Shown one piece after another: positions 33,360 to 45,352 of a stretch of DNA of 64,000 nucleotides (within the stretch, counting starts at the first letter, position 1; each line of letters begins with the position of its first letter). The DNA is from Clytia hemisphaerica (lineage: Eukaryota; Cnidaria; Hydrozoa; Leptothecata; Clytiidae), in assembly GCA_902728285.1 (NCBI GenBank), contig CACVBU010000758.1:620001-684000 (forward strand). The letters run 5' to 3'. Made by a program: the position numbers and the translations under genes. Below the pieces are notes generated by a model. The model was not told where the DNA came from. It searched no databases and worked only from the letters and a program-made list of their open reading frames with translations.

Positions 33360-34560
33360 AGAATCTAAAGTTCAAAAGTCAACCCAGATTACTATTAATC
33401 TCAAGTTGCCGATTCGAATTTAGATTCCAAGAACAGAAAACATCCTAATTGCAAGCAAAGAAAATGTGAGGATGTTTTCTCCCCGAAGCCTTCAGAGAAT
33501 CTAAAGTTCAAAAGTTAACCCAGATTACTATGAATCTCAAGTTGCCGATTCGAATTTAGATTCCAAGAAGAGGAAACATACTTATTTCAAGCAAAGAAAA
33601 TTTGACGATATTTTTATACCAAAGCCTTCATAGAATCTAAAGTTCAAAACCAACCCAGATTACTATTAATCCCAAGTTGCCGATCCGAATTTAGATTCTA
33701 AGAAGAGAAAACATCCTAATTGCAAGCAAAGAAAATGTGACGATATTTTCTCCCCGAAGCCTTCATAGAATCTAAGGCTCAAAAGTCAACCCAGATTACT
33801 ATTAATCTCAAGTTGCCGATTCGAATTTAGATTCTAAGAAGAGAAAACATACTAATTACAAGCAAAGAAAATGCGAGGATGTTTTCACCCCGAAGCCTTC
33901 ATAGAATCTAAAGTTCAAAAGTTAACCCAGATTACTATGAATCTGAAGTTGCCGATTCGAATTTAGATTCCAAGAACAGAAAACATCCTAATTGCAAGCA
34001 AAGAAAATGTGAGGATGTTTTCTCCCCGAAGCCTTCAGAGAATCTAAAGTTCAAAAGTTAACCCAGATTACTATGAATCTCAAGTTGCCGATTCGAATTT
34101 AGATTCCAAGAAGAGGAAACATACTTATTTCAAGCAAAGAAAATTTGACGATATTTTTATACCAAAGCCTTCATAGAATCTAAAGTTCAAAACCAACCCA
34201 GATTACTATTAATCCCAAGTTGCCGATCCGAATTTAGATTCTAAGAAGAGAAAACATCCTAATTGCAAGCAAAGAAAATGTGACGATATTTTCCCCGAAG
34301 CCTTCATAGAATCTAAGGCTCAAAAGTCAACCCAGATTACTATTAATCTCAAGTTGCCGATTCGAATTTAGATTCTAAGAAGAGAAAACATACTAATTAC
34401 AAGCAAAGAAAATGCGAGGATGTTTTCACCCCGAAGCCTTCATAGAATCTAAAGTTCAAAAGTTAACCCAGATTACTATGAATCTGAAGTTGCCGATTCG
34501 AATTTAGATTCCAAGAAGAGGAGACAAACAACAAATAATTGCAAGCTAATAATATTCGAA
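33360..34560 (+). repeat. 136-bp satellite with 4-mer higher-order repeat (541-543 bp)
   Basis: AGAATCTAA starts monomers at 33360, 33496, 33632, 33767, 33903, 34039, 34175, 34308 and 34444 (steps of 133-136). Monomers 2-5 and 6-9 match one by one, including private variants (AAAACCAACCC, AAGGCTCAAAAG, GAAGAGGAAACATAC). The period is therefore 541-543 bp and the last duplication is recent. Each monomer contains an AGATTAC..AATCT dyad. Confidence 0.95.
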
Positions 34561-36475
34561 AGTCAATCCAGATACGGGTCAAGTTGAACATTTACATGAT
34601 TTTTTGTCATTGGATTGGTCGTTAACTATTCAAACAAAAGCTTTTATTATATTTTTCTAAAGAACGCGTCATCTTTATTGTTTTGAATAACCAATTATGT
34701 GAGCATCTTGTAAAAACTTCATCACAACTGGGGTACCATACTCTGTAGTGAAAGCATATTATTTTTTCCACGTAATCTTTCTAAGAATCTAATGTTCAAA
34801 AATAAACTCCGATTGAAACAAATCGAAAGTAGATGACTTGACTTAAGGTTCTGAAGAAGCGTTCCAAAAATTTGATTATGTTATGATTTTACATCAAGAC
34901 TCCTGATGATTTAAAACTGTTCAAAACTTCTCCCAAGTTGAAATTGAAAATTATGCACTTTTTTCAAGAAGCAAGAAGAACTTGCTGATGAATGCATTCT
35001 CGACAGCTATGAATCTTCCCATCAACAACCGAATCACAATTTGCATCCAAAGTAAAAGGAATAATGAGCCTCTGAGAATGTAACTTTCAAAATTTGACTC
35101 AAATTGTCATCAATTGAAATTGGACAAATGAAATTTTAGAATCCCAGAGATGAATTCTTTACAAGAAATTAACGATTTCTACTTTAAGATTCTTTCAGAG
35201 ATAATATTATCTTCAAATTTTAAGTTCGACTACTATAAAATTGAGTTCTTGAAGTTTAAAATCCGAGAATTCAGTAAATCTATTCTTGTAATCTTAAATT
35301 AAAATCGAAAGTTTGAAGTTTGGATTCTTATATTTCAGTGAATTTAATCTTAATTTTAATTCAACTCACATGATATTTCTCATCATCGAAGAATGGTAGT
35401 CAATTCAAATTACCATGGATTGAAACTGTCAAAAAAAATTCATTTTCTCAAAAATGAATTAAAGATGAAATTTTCCATGAATTGTTTTCATAAACAATTT
35501 TTCAGCATGATGAACGATGTAGATTTCCTGAAATAAATGATATGGTAATTAAAAGCGACAAAAATTTATTTCGGACTCGATAGTAAGAAACATCGTATTT
35601 AATGTACTTTATGTTTTACACAACAGCTACTAGAGAATTCCAAATTCGATTGGTTTAAATCCGAATATGACTCATTAATTTGAAATTCGAAGAAGCAAAA
35701 ACATGACCTTGAATGAGAAAAGAAATCAAAAATCTCCTTTTAACTTCAAAGAATGTTATCTCACCAAAGCCTTCAGAGAATCAAATTAAACCTATAATTT
35801 TACCATAGATGTATAGTATCTCAAAGCAAAGAAAATGCACAATGTTATAACGTCAAAAGCTCTCAGAATCTAACGCTCAAAAGTCAAATTAGATTACCAT
35901 AAATCTGTTATTGACGATTTAGAATATAGATTCCAAGAAGCGAAAGAAATAATATAATGACTGCAAGCATAAATAAGATGTGAGGACATTTTTATACCAA
36001 GCCTTCAGAAAATCTAAAGTTCAAAAGTCAAATTCTTTTTCGATTTTTGTTTGGTCTTCCGGAAGAATATTTATAACTGGAAAATATTATTTGATGTCAG
36101 ATTTGTGACGTCAGATTTGTGATGTGACGTCATACATTTTTTTATACGAAGCAAGAACGAAAAATGAAAAATCTCAATTCAGTTCAATTTAATTTCAAAC
36201 GAATCTCGACCTATAGTATTCACAATCAAAGAAAAAGCAAAAGAAACCTAATGGTAACACCGACGCCTTCAGGATTAAAGCTAATGTTCAAAAGTCAATT
36301 TAGATTGCTATGAATCTGAAATTGACCGTTTGAATTTAGATTCCCTGAAATGAAACCATGCAATCTACCAAGCAGTGTCTATTCATTTTGCTTTCAAATA
36401 ACAGTTTATCTACAGAAAAATATTTGCCGTTAATTTTTTCTTAATAATCGTGGCGCCGTTTCTCATCAACAGAAC
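34560..36475. repeat. Diverged satellite-like DNA right of the ordered array
   Basis: Contains degenerate monomer phrases, a GTGACGTCA cluster at 36100-36132, and from 36281 the landmark CTAATGTTCAAAAGTCAA of the composite repeat. It ends abruptly at the LINE inserted near 36478. Confidence 0.75.
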
Positions 36476-36479
36476 ATGT

Positions 36480-37180
36480 ACTTACTTTTTGAAGGCTTCT
36501 TTGTTCGTCTCAACAATCATCCAATTTGAGAAATCCGATGATGGACCATGACTTTGATGCTGTTTGAATCAGCTCTCCTAAGAGGAAAGTAAGTCGGCAG
36601 CAGTGGCTCGTCCGGTAGTGAATTGAGAAAATGGTCCAATTGACGTTTAAAATTAGTTTTGGAGCAGTTTTTGAGGTTACGGATGGATTGTGGGAGGGCA
36701 TTAAATAGTCTGGGACCTTCTTCTGACAGGGAGTCTCTCCATATGTTTTTTTGCCTTATGTTCACCTCTTTTAGATAACATTTTCTACCCAGTCTCTGGT
36801 TATCGTAACTGAAGATGCTACCTTTGTTTTCAGCATAGTTAAAATTTGGTACAAGCTGTTCTAGGATGCTCCAGGTGTAGATAATCCTGTATCTTTCTCT
36901 GCGCCGCTCCAGGCTGTATAGTTTAAGTTCTTTGAGCTTCTCCCAATAGTTGAGATGTTGAAGTATAGGGATTCCATTCAGGTAAGATTTTTGAAGTGAT
37001 TCCAGTTGTTGGATCAGATATCTTTTTGAAGGTGACCACAGCTGGGAGCAATAGTCAATGTGTGGTAGTACCAGTGACTTCCAAAGAGTTAGCATTACTT
37101 GACAATCTCTTGTTTTGAACGTTCGATGGATCCAAGCAATGATACTTTTGACTTTCTCGATCTCCTTGCTCCTCTTTTCG
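36480..37180 (-). pseudogene. LINE 3' part: C-terminal domain of CR1-type reverse transcriptase
   Basis: The frame holds KVKSIIAWIHRTFKTRDCQ, then LWKSLVLPHIDYCSQLWSP, YWEKLKELKLYSLERRRERY, and an IIYTWSILEQLVPN segment ending at a stop at 36517. This is the C-terminal region of CR1-like LINE ORF2. The catalytic reverse transcriptase core and most of the endonuclease are missing between this piece and the 5' part, so the element is internally deleted and inactive. Confidence 0.82.
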
Positions 37181-37978
37181 AACCACTATTGAAATTCTCC
37201 AATGGGTAAACGAAGCTCTCCTTCTATACTCTAAGCAACTTAATGTTATTCTTGGAATACTGCCTCGTTATGACTTTTGGATAGCCATGTTTCTGTCAGT
37301 CCTAGAAAAATGTGATTCTCTGACTTCAAAATTTCCCTCAGATATGGTACTAGGGACTGTTTGGTCTGAGGGCAAAGACCTTGGATGTTTAAAAACATGA
37401 AGTTTCTCAATGTTGCATCATCCTGAAGTTTGGATTGGATAGTTGGTTTGATTGGTTGAAGTTCAGATTCCCCAAGTGAAGTGGTGGTGGAATTGTGGCT
37501 TGGGTTTGGTATCGTTGTTGATTTACCAGCTTGGACACTTCTTGAGTAGGATGAGTTTGTGGTGGTGGTTTGAGACTTTCGTTGATGAATGAGATCATTT
37601 GCAGGCAAAAGTTGTCCAGTATTTTGAGAAAATCCAATGAAGTTTCTCTGTGGTTCTTTGTTGGAAGATCTGATTTCTTTGACATGGATCTGGTCCCTTT
37701 GACGTGTGCAAAAGTGCAGTGGGTATTGAAGCATGTACCACTTTTAATTGAGGAAGAGCACATTCTGGGGTGAAATTGTGCACAGTTAGTTCCAGCATTA
37801 CATCCTCTTGGATCTTTGTTTCCGTATTTCATGAGTTTTGGACAGGCTTTAGGATAGGTGTACTGGCAGTTTTTACCGCGAATACCATCATGCTTACATT
37901 TTCCTTTCATATAGAATCGACAGGTTGGAGGTGTATTGTTGTTGGTCTTGTTGAGGTCTTTTGATGATCTTGAGATGT
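37180..37978 (-). pseudogene. LINE 5' part: CCCH zinc-finger ORF1 and start of endonuclease
   Basis: Read leftward: an ORF1 with CCCH-type fingers (TCRFYMKGKCKHDG.., NCAQFHPRMC, CFNTHCTFAH), then in an overlapping frame the opening of an APE endonuclease (NFMFLNIQGLCP .. IFLGLTETWLS). That frame breaks near 37246, and the next frame keeps traces (RRRASFTHW) before homology is lost. The upstream ATG at 38018 lies in flanking satellite, so the true 5' end is near 37978. Confidence 0.8.
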
Positions 37979-39037
37979 TTTGATGGAAAGAACAAAGAAC
38001 CATCAGTAATGTTTTCACATAAAAAACAGTAATGTTTTCAAATTATAGACATCCTCAGAATTTGATAAAATTACATCTCAAGCCAAATAGTAAGATTTGA
38101 TCTTGAAAAAGAAATTATATTAGATTCTCAGAATCAGACCTTAGTAGAGCGCCTACAGTGCTTAAAATTTTTCGGATTCAAACTCTGAGCGGGTCATACC
38201 AAAGATTCCAAGAAGAGAAATAAATCAAAAATTTTACATCAAAAGCCTTCATAGAATCTAATGTTTAAAAGTATTTACCATGAATCTAACATTGACAATC
38301 TTACTATAAATTTCAAGCAGCAAAAATATAATACTGTAGTATCTCAAATCAAAGAAAATGCACAATGTAATAACATCAAAATCCTTCATAGAATCTAAAG
38401 TTCAAAAGTCAACCCAGATTGCCATAAATCTCAAGTTGCCGATTCGAATTTAGATTTCAAGAAGCGAAAACAAGATATCTCAAAGCAATGGGAATTTGAC
38501 GATGTTTTTACATCAAAGTCTTCATAGAATCTAATGCTCAAAAGTCAAATTAGATTATCATGAATCTGTTATTTACGAATTGGACTTTAGATTCCAAGAG
38601 CGAAATACATAAAGTTCATATTCCTAAGATTAAAAATTTAACTCTTGAGGAACATAAGTGGCTTGATGACATATTACAGATTTGAATGCAATCTTCAATA
38701 TTGAGCTCGACTACCATGATCCTGATGATCAAAACTTCAAGTTAGATTTCAGCGAGCAAAAACATTTCGTAAATAATTGCCGCCAACATTCTAAAAATAA
38801 TAAGAAAATTATGTGAAAATAGATTTAAAACAGTATCTATGAGTTTCTTGGTAGATCAGTGATGTTTTCACACCAACATTCTCAAAATTTGATGACGAAA
38901 TTTTCTGAAGCAAAAACAAAGATTTACAACAAAGAAAACGTGATCATCAGCTGTTAAGAATATGATGCTCGTTCCAATACTGAGTCCATCGAACTCAACT
39001 TCATCACAAATACAATTTCTATAACGTTTGAAACATG

Positions 39038-39134
39038 CTTACCTCGGGATTTGTTTTTTGAAGATTTTTGTTTTGCTCGGTCATTTTGAAGCAAACCTTT
39101 TTTTCGACTTTCTATATTGTCTTCTGGAAGCATA
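39038..39134 (-). promoter_or_regulatory. Minus-strand leader with mini-ORF ending at a splice-donor-like site
   Basis: Reading leftward from a TTTGACGT block near 39130: an ATG at 39084 opens 14 codons (MTEQNKNLQKTNPE) that run directly into GAG-GTAAGC, a strong donor. Related segments in other units keep the GGTAAG site but not the mini-ORF: 43292-43297, 46402-46407, 52788-52793, 56101-56106. Confidence 0.4.
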
Positions 39135-39974
39135 ACATTTTATTTGACGTAAAATCTTTAATGTGACGCGGAAGAAAAAAAATTATTTCTGTTGTCAATA
39201 CTATAGACCTCACAACTTTTTTTCTACGCAGTAACTTCTATTCTACTTTACGACTTTTTCGAAAGTTTGGAGCCCAGGTTTTCAGGTTTTCAGAATTTTA
39301 TTTTGCGGCCATGTAGCTTTTTCACTTCAAAACATTCTGAAAATCTAACAAACGTCATCTGGGAAAACAGACAACACAAGAAAACTTCGAGTTTTTAGAA
39401 TCGAAGGGGCGAGCATCGCTAACCTGCCCGATTTTCAATATTTAGCCACGTCAGAGACCTATATGAATCAAATTGAACTTTAGAACTTCAGATCCCGAGA
39501 ACAAATACAACTAAATCTGATGTTTCCTCAATAACGTTTGCAGAGAATTTAAGCAACTCTAGCCAGAAACAAAAAGCAAAGTGACATGGCATTCAAAAGC
39601 AAAAGAAACTCGTAATCACACCGACGCCTTCACGAAAGCTAATGTTCAAAAGTCAATTTAGATTAACATGAATCTGAAATTGACCGTTTGACTTCAGATT
39701 CCCAGAAGCGCAGAAATGCCATCCATAATGCAGTATTTCACTTTCGAATAAAAGCTCTTGTAATGTAGAAGACAATTTTCAAAAATATTTGCTGTTAATT
39801 TTTCCATAATTGTGGCGCCGTTTCTTATCAACAGAACATTTTTGATGGAAGGAATTAAGAACCACCAGTAATGTTTTAACATTAAAAACATCCTCAGAAT
39901 TTAATAAAATTACATTTCAAGCCAAAATGTAAGATTTGATCTTCAAAAAACAATTCTATTAGATTCTCAGAATC

Positions 39975-40200
39975 TGGCCTTATATTAGTAGTAGAGCTTT
40001 CGCCTACAGTTCTTAAATTTTCGAATTCAAACTCTGAGCGTGTCATACCAAAGGCGCTGCAATTTTAGAAAATTATCAATAGAAAATGTTATAGTCCAAG
40101 CTAGAAAGAGTAGCGAGAATCGATTGCGGATAGCAAGCAAAAGAGGTACTCTCGCGGGTTGGCTCCGGCTGAGGCCTCATGACTTATACTTATTTACTAA
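39975..40200 (+). repeat. SINE relic inside the composite array
   Basis: Head GTAGAGCTTTCGCCTACAGT with B-box-like GAATTCAAACTC, linker GTGTCATACCAAAG, body AGAAAGAGTAGCGAGAATCG .. GGCTCCGGCTGAGGCCTCA. All align with the reverse complement of the intron SINE at 30262-30535. Confidence 0.75.
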
Positions 40201-43200
40201 TATATCAGTGTTGTTTTCGCATCCACGTTCTCAGAATTTGATGACGTAATCTTTGGAGGCAAAAACAAAGATTTACCAAATAGGGTTGCAATCATCAGCT
40301 TCCGAGAATTAGCCAAAAAATGATATTTTCATATTGGAGAATGTTTTTTTTTTCAAACTCAGTTTGCATTGTATCGAAAGAATCCTGTTTACTAAAATAA
40401 AGAAATAATGATTTCACTCAAAACACACCAGAGAATGTAACCTTCAAAACTGTCTTGACCGATATATTTAGTGGTGTTCTGGAACTGAAGCCTTCGGAGA
40501 TTATGAAACGAATCATGACCTCGAGTATTTAGAATTCAAAAATCAAACAGCAAAATGACATGTCATTTAAAAGCAAAAGAAACCTAATGAGAACACCGAC
40601 GCCTTCAGGAAAGCTAATGTTCAAAAGTCAATTTAGATTAACAATGAAACTGATATCGACCGTTTGAATTTAGATTCACAGAAACGAAAGCATTCAATTT
40701 ACCCAGCAGCGTTTTTCATTTCGCATTCAAATAACAGTTTATCTACAGTTTATCTACAAACATTTTAATAATTATGAGGTCGTTACCAGCAACAGAAAAT
40801 GTTTTATGGAAAGAACGAAAAACCACCAGAAATGTTTTCACATTAAAAACATCTTAAGAATTTAATGAAATTACATCTCAAGTCAAAAAATAAGATTTAA
40901 TCTCGAAAAAATTATATTATATTCTCAGAATCTGGCCTTGGCGAAATGTTCGCCTTAATTTTCGAATAAAAGCTACGGTAATCTAGAGGAGAATGTTTAA
41001 AAATATTTGCCGTTAATTTTTCCATAATTGTGTGTGACGCTGTTTCTCATCAACAGAACATTTTTGATGGAAAGAATTAGGAACCATCAGTAATTACATT
41101 GAAAACATCCTCAGAATTTAATAAAATTTCATTTCAAGCCAAAAAATAAGATTCAGACTTGGAACAAATTCTATTAGATTCTCAGAATCCGGCCATGGCC
41201 GAGCATTCGCCTACAGTGCGTAAGGTTTTGGATTCAAACTCTAACCGGGTCGTGCACCGGGTCACATCCACATTGTCAAAATTTAATGACATGATTTTTT
41301 GAGGCAAAAACAAAGATTCAAGTAAAAAGCGATCATCAGCTTCCGAGAATTAGACAAAAAACAAATATTAGAGGCGAAATCTATGTACACAAAATTTATG
41401 CTATTTACAAAGAAACTTTTTCAGTTTCAGAAAGCGTAAATTTCAATATTCAACTCATATTAGCACGTATCGAAATTGAATCCTCGTTTTTGTGTACATA
41501 TAAAGAAAGAATACAATCCTAAAGATATCATCAGATCATCAGCGAATGTAATATTCAAAAGTCAATTCAGATTGCGATGAATTAGAATGAGAAGTTAACA
41601 ATGGAATTTTAATTTCCCAGAGACACAATCTATGTACCAGCAATTTGATGACGCTTACTGATCAAAGAATCTAAATCTTCAATTCAGATTACCACGAATC
41701 CAACTTAAAAAATCAAAGTTAAACTCAAAACATCTTTCTCAAAACAATTGAAATCTATGGTATTTTCATATTTTGTTTCAAATTCCGATCCAGCTTGCAA
41801 TTTTAGCGAAAGCCTGTCAACAACAAAAAAAGATTTCCCACAAAACCAACGAGCGAAGCTAATCCCTAAAAATTTACACCCAATTACTACGAATCAGGAT
41901 GGAAATATTTCAAGGGTTTAGATTCCCAGAAACAAACTCTATGGTGAACAGATTTGATAATTCTTCGAAATTCAATTCAAATTACCACGAATCAGAATGG
42001 AAACATGTGAAGTTTAGATTCCCAGAAACTAAATCTTCGTTGAAGAGATTTGTGGACATTTTCCAAAGCTTTCATTCAGAGAATATAATCTTCAAAAGTC
42101 AATTCAGATTGTCAAGAATCAGTATTGCAAAAATGAAAATTAGATTCCACAAGATCCATTTTCAGATCCTTTTTCAGATCCATTTTCTTTGCAAGAAAAC
42201 CCAACAATCATAAAGAGAATTCTTTCGGGGCATGTGATCTTCAATATTTAACTCAGAAAAACTGAAAACAACTCTATTAATATTTTCACATCAGAGAAAG
42301 TAATCTTCAAATATCAATTCAGATTGCGATGAATCGTTATCGAGGAAATGAGGTTTATTATTCCCAGAAACGAAATCTTTGGTAAAGACATTTGAAGATT
42401 CTTCGAAATTCCATTCAATTCAAATTACCACGGATCCATGGAATGTAAATCTTCAATTCAGATTACCACGCATCTAACTTAAAACATTGAAGCTTAATCT
42501 CACAAACGTCTTTCTCAAAACAATTAGAATCTATGATATTTCATATCAGAGAATGTTTCTTTCAAAATCCGATTCAGATTGCAATGTATTGAATACCTGT
42601 CTTTACAAAAAAAAACTAATGATTTTCCACAAAACCCACCAAAGAACCTAAACCCTAAATATTTACTCCAGATTACTACGAAGCAGGATGGAAATATTTC
42701 AAGGGTTTAGATTCTCAGAAACAAACTCTATGGTGAACAGATTTGATGATGTTTTTCCAAAAGATATTGACAAAAATCACAATTGAATGCTTAAAGTTTA
42801 GATTCCACGTGACGAAATTTTTACAAGAAAATCTAAAGATCTACATGAAACTCTCCCAGAAAATGAAATCTTCTAAAGTCGATTCAGATTGTACATCAAA
42901 ATTGAAAGCTGGAAGTTTAGATTCCACAAGATCCATTTTCAAAAGATCTTTGCAAGAAAACCTCAACAATAGTGTCAACATTCTCTAAATTTTGATGACA
43001 TAATTTTTCAAGTTAAAAACAAAATTTACCAAGTAAAATCGCGATCATCAGCTTTTAAGAATATATAAGAGTATATAAGAAGCCCTATTTCAAAAAGATT
43101 TACTCATTTCTTTACTTATTTCAAATTTGAAAGTGATGTATTCATTTTAACATTTTCAGAATTTAATGACATGATTTTTCACGGCAAAAATAAAGATTTA

Positions 43201-43291
43201 CAATCTTGAACCAATCATTAACTTCCAAGAATAGATAAAAAGCGCAATATCAATCAGCTCTCAAATACAACTTTTAAACTTTTAAAGAAGG

Positions 43292-43404
43292 CTTACCTTT
43301 AGTTATTTGGGTTCATGTACGCAATTAATGGCTAATTGTTTGCGCTTCAATACATTCTGAATCTGAATTTGTTTTTTAATTAACAAAAATAATATTTGAC
43401 GTCA
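43292..43404 (-). promoter_or_regulatory. CRE-like palindrome plus splice-donor-like site, composite unit
   Basis: TGACGTCA at 43397-43404 and, about 100 bp further on the minus strand, AAAGGTAAGCC. The arrangement repeats at 46518-46525/46402, 52918-52925/52788 and 56168-56175/56101. At 51005 and 57821 the palindrome survives but the donor is mutated. Function as promoter and first exon is inference. Confidence 0.4.
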
Positions 43405-45177
43405 ATTTTTCTACTGTGATGCAGAAAACGTACACTGAACAACGCTTTAGCATTCTTGCTTTGTACTAGACAGCTAGAGGAACACGTAGTTCCTAGGATG
43501 AAAGATTTTAAACTAAAAACCCTCCCCCATTGATGATTTCTTATGTTTTAAATGTCTTGTGTCAATCTGTTTCGGTTCTCTGGGACAAAATCTTACAAAA
43601 CGTTTCTGAGAATCTAAGAGAGTCATCTGGAAAAACAGATAACATCTGTTCCACAAGAAAACTATCAGTTAGTTTCTAGAATTACAGTTTAGGCTAAGCT
43701 AGGGTTTAGTTTACTCGCCTATTTGAGGCTTTTGATACTTCGAAAAAAATGTTACTCTATTTATGTCCGTCTGTTTCTGTTTTCTGCGACAAAACATAAG
43801 CGTTCGAGAATTTTAAAAGAAAGATACCATTTTCACTGCATCGATTCGCTAGATAATGTCACTTAAGCTCAAATTGTTCGAGAGCTCCACTGCAGAGATA
43901 TTCAGTGGAAAATACCCCAAGCACTGCATGGTGTTGTACTAACCTAACACAACGCGAAAATTGCGTTATTTGTTGGATTGGAAATTCATCACATTGTGTA
44001 ATCAATTCACGCTATCCCTTTGAATCATAAAATCTGAAATATCTTGACCTCGAGTATTTAGAAATCCAAGCACAAACAGCAAAACGACATGTTATTCAGA
44101 AGCAAAAGAAACGTAATGAGAACACCAACGCCTTCAAGGAAGCTAATGTTCAAAAGTCAATTCAGATTGCCATGAATCTGATATCGACCGTTTGACTTTA
44201 GATTCCCAAAAGCGCCAACATGCAATCTATTAAGCAGTGTTTTTTCATTATCGCTTTTGAATAATGGTTTATATACAAGACAATGTTAAAACATAGTTTG
44301 CCGTTTATTTTTTAATAATTGCGAGGTTGTTTCCATTAATAGAAGATGTTTTATGGTTTTATGGAAAGAATTAGGAACCACCAGTAACATCATTAATAAA
44401 TTTAAATCTCAAGCCAAAGTATAAGATTTGATCTCGAAAAGAATTCTATTAGATTCTCGGAATCCGGCCTTGGTAAAGCGTTCGCCTTCACTGTGCATGG
44501 TTTTGGATTCAATCCCTATAATGTTTTCACATCCACATTCTCAGAATTTGATGACACAATCTTTTGAGGCAAAAACAAAGATTTGCCAAATAAGGTGTGA
44601 CCATCAGCTTCAGTGAATAGACAACATCCAATCTACCGAGCAGTGTTCATTCATTTCACCTTCGAATAACAACTACTGTAATCTACGGGACAATGTTCAA
44701 AAATATTTGTTGTTGATTTCTTTTAATGATTGTGAGGTCTTTTCCATCAACAGAATATGTTTTATGGAAAGAATTAAGAACCATCAGTAATGTTTTCAAA
44801 ATAAGAACATCCTCAGAATTTATAAAATTTTAGATTCTCAGAATCCAACCTTGGTAAAGCGTTCGCTTACACTGTGCAAAATTTTGCCTGATAAAATTGC
44901 AATCGTCATCTTTAGAGAAAAGACAACATGCTCTCTACCAAGTACTGTTTATTCATTTCACCTTCGAATAAGAGCTATTGTAATCTACAAGACAATATTC
45001 AGAAATGTTTAATTATAATTGTGACATCGTTTCTCATCAACAGAACATTTTTTATGGAAAGAATGAAGAGCCATCAGTAATGTTTTCACATTAATCAACC
45101 TCAGAATTTAGTAAAATTACATCTCAAGCCAAAAAATAAGATTTGATCTTGAAAATATTCTATTAGATTCTCAGAAT

Positions 45178-45352
45178 CCGGCCTTAGTAGAAGCGTTCGC
45201 CTTCACTGTGCAAAGTTTTGGATTCAAACTATAACCAGGGTGCCAACGAAGATGCATTGAAAGAATGATCAAGATAGTCCAGTGAGAAAGAGTAGCGAGC
45301 TTCGATTCTTGCGGATATAGCAAGCAAAAGAGGTGCTCTCGTAGCTATTTAC
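45178..45352 (+). repeat. SINE relic inside the composite array
   Basis: Head GTAGAAGCGTTCGCCTTCAC .. GGATTCAAACTAT, linker CCAGGGTGCCAACGAAGATG, body AGAAAGAGTAGCGAGC .. AGGTGCTCTCG. The 3' CTCCGGCTGAGG part is lost. Confidence 0.7.

Noticed and set aside
39043..39084. 14-codon mini-ORF as a conserved peptide
   Set aside because: Related units at 43.3, 46.4, 52.8 and 56.1 kb do not keep the frame; only the donor-like site is shared.
41899..43000. Open frames of 81-104 codons rich in F, K and S
   Set aside because: Repeat monomers (RFPETKS-type phrases) read in frame by chance; they match satellite modules and lack coding features.
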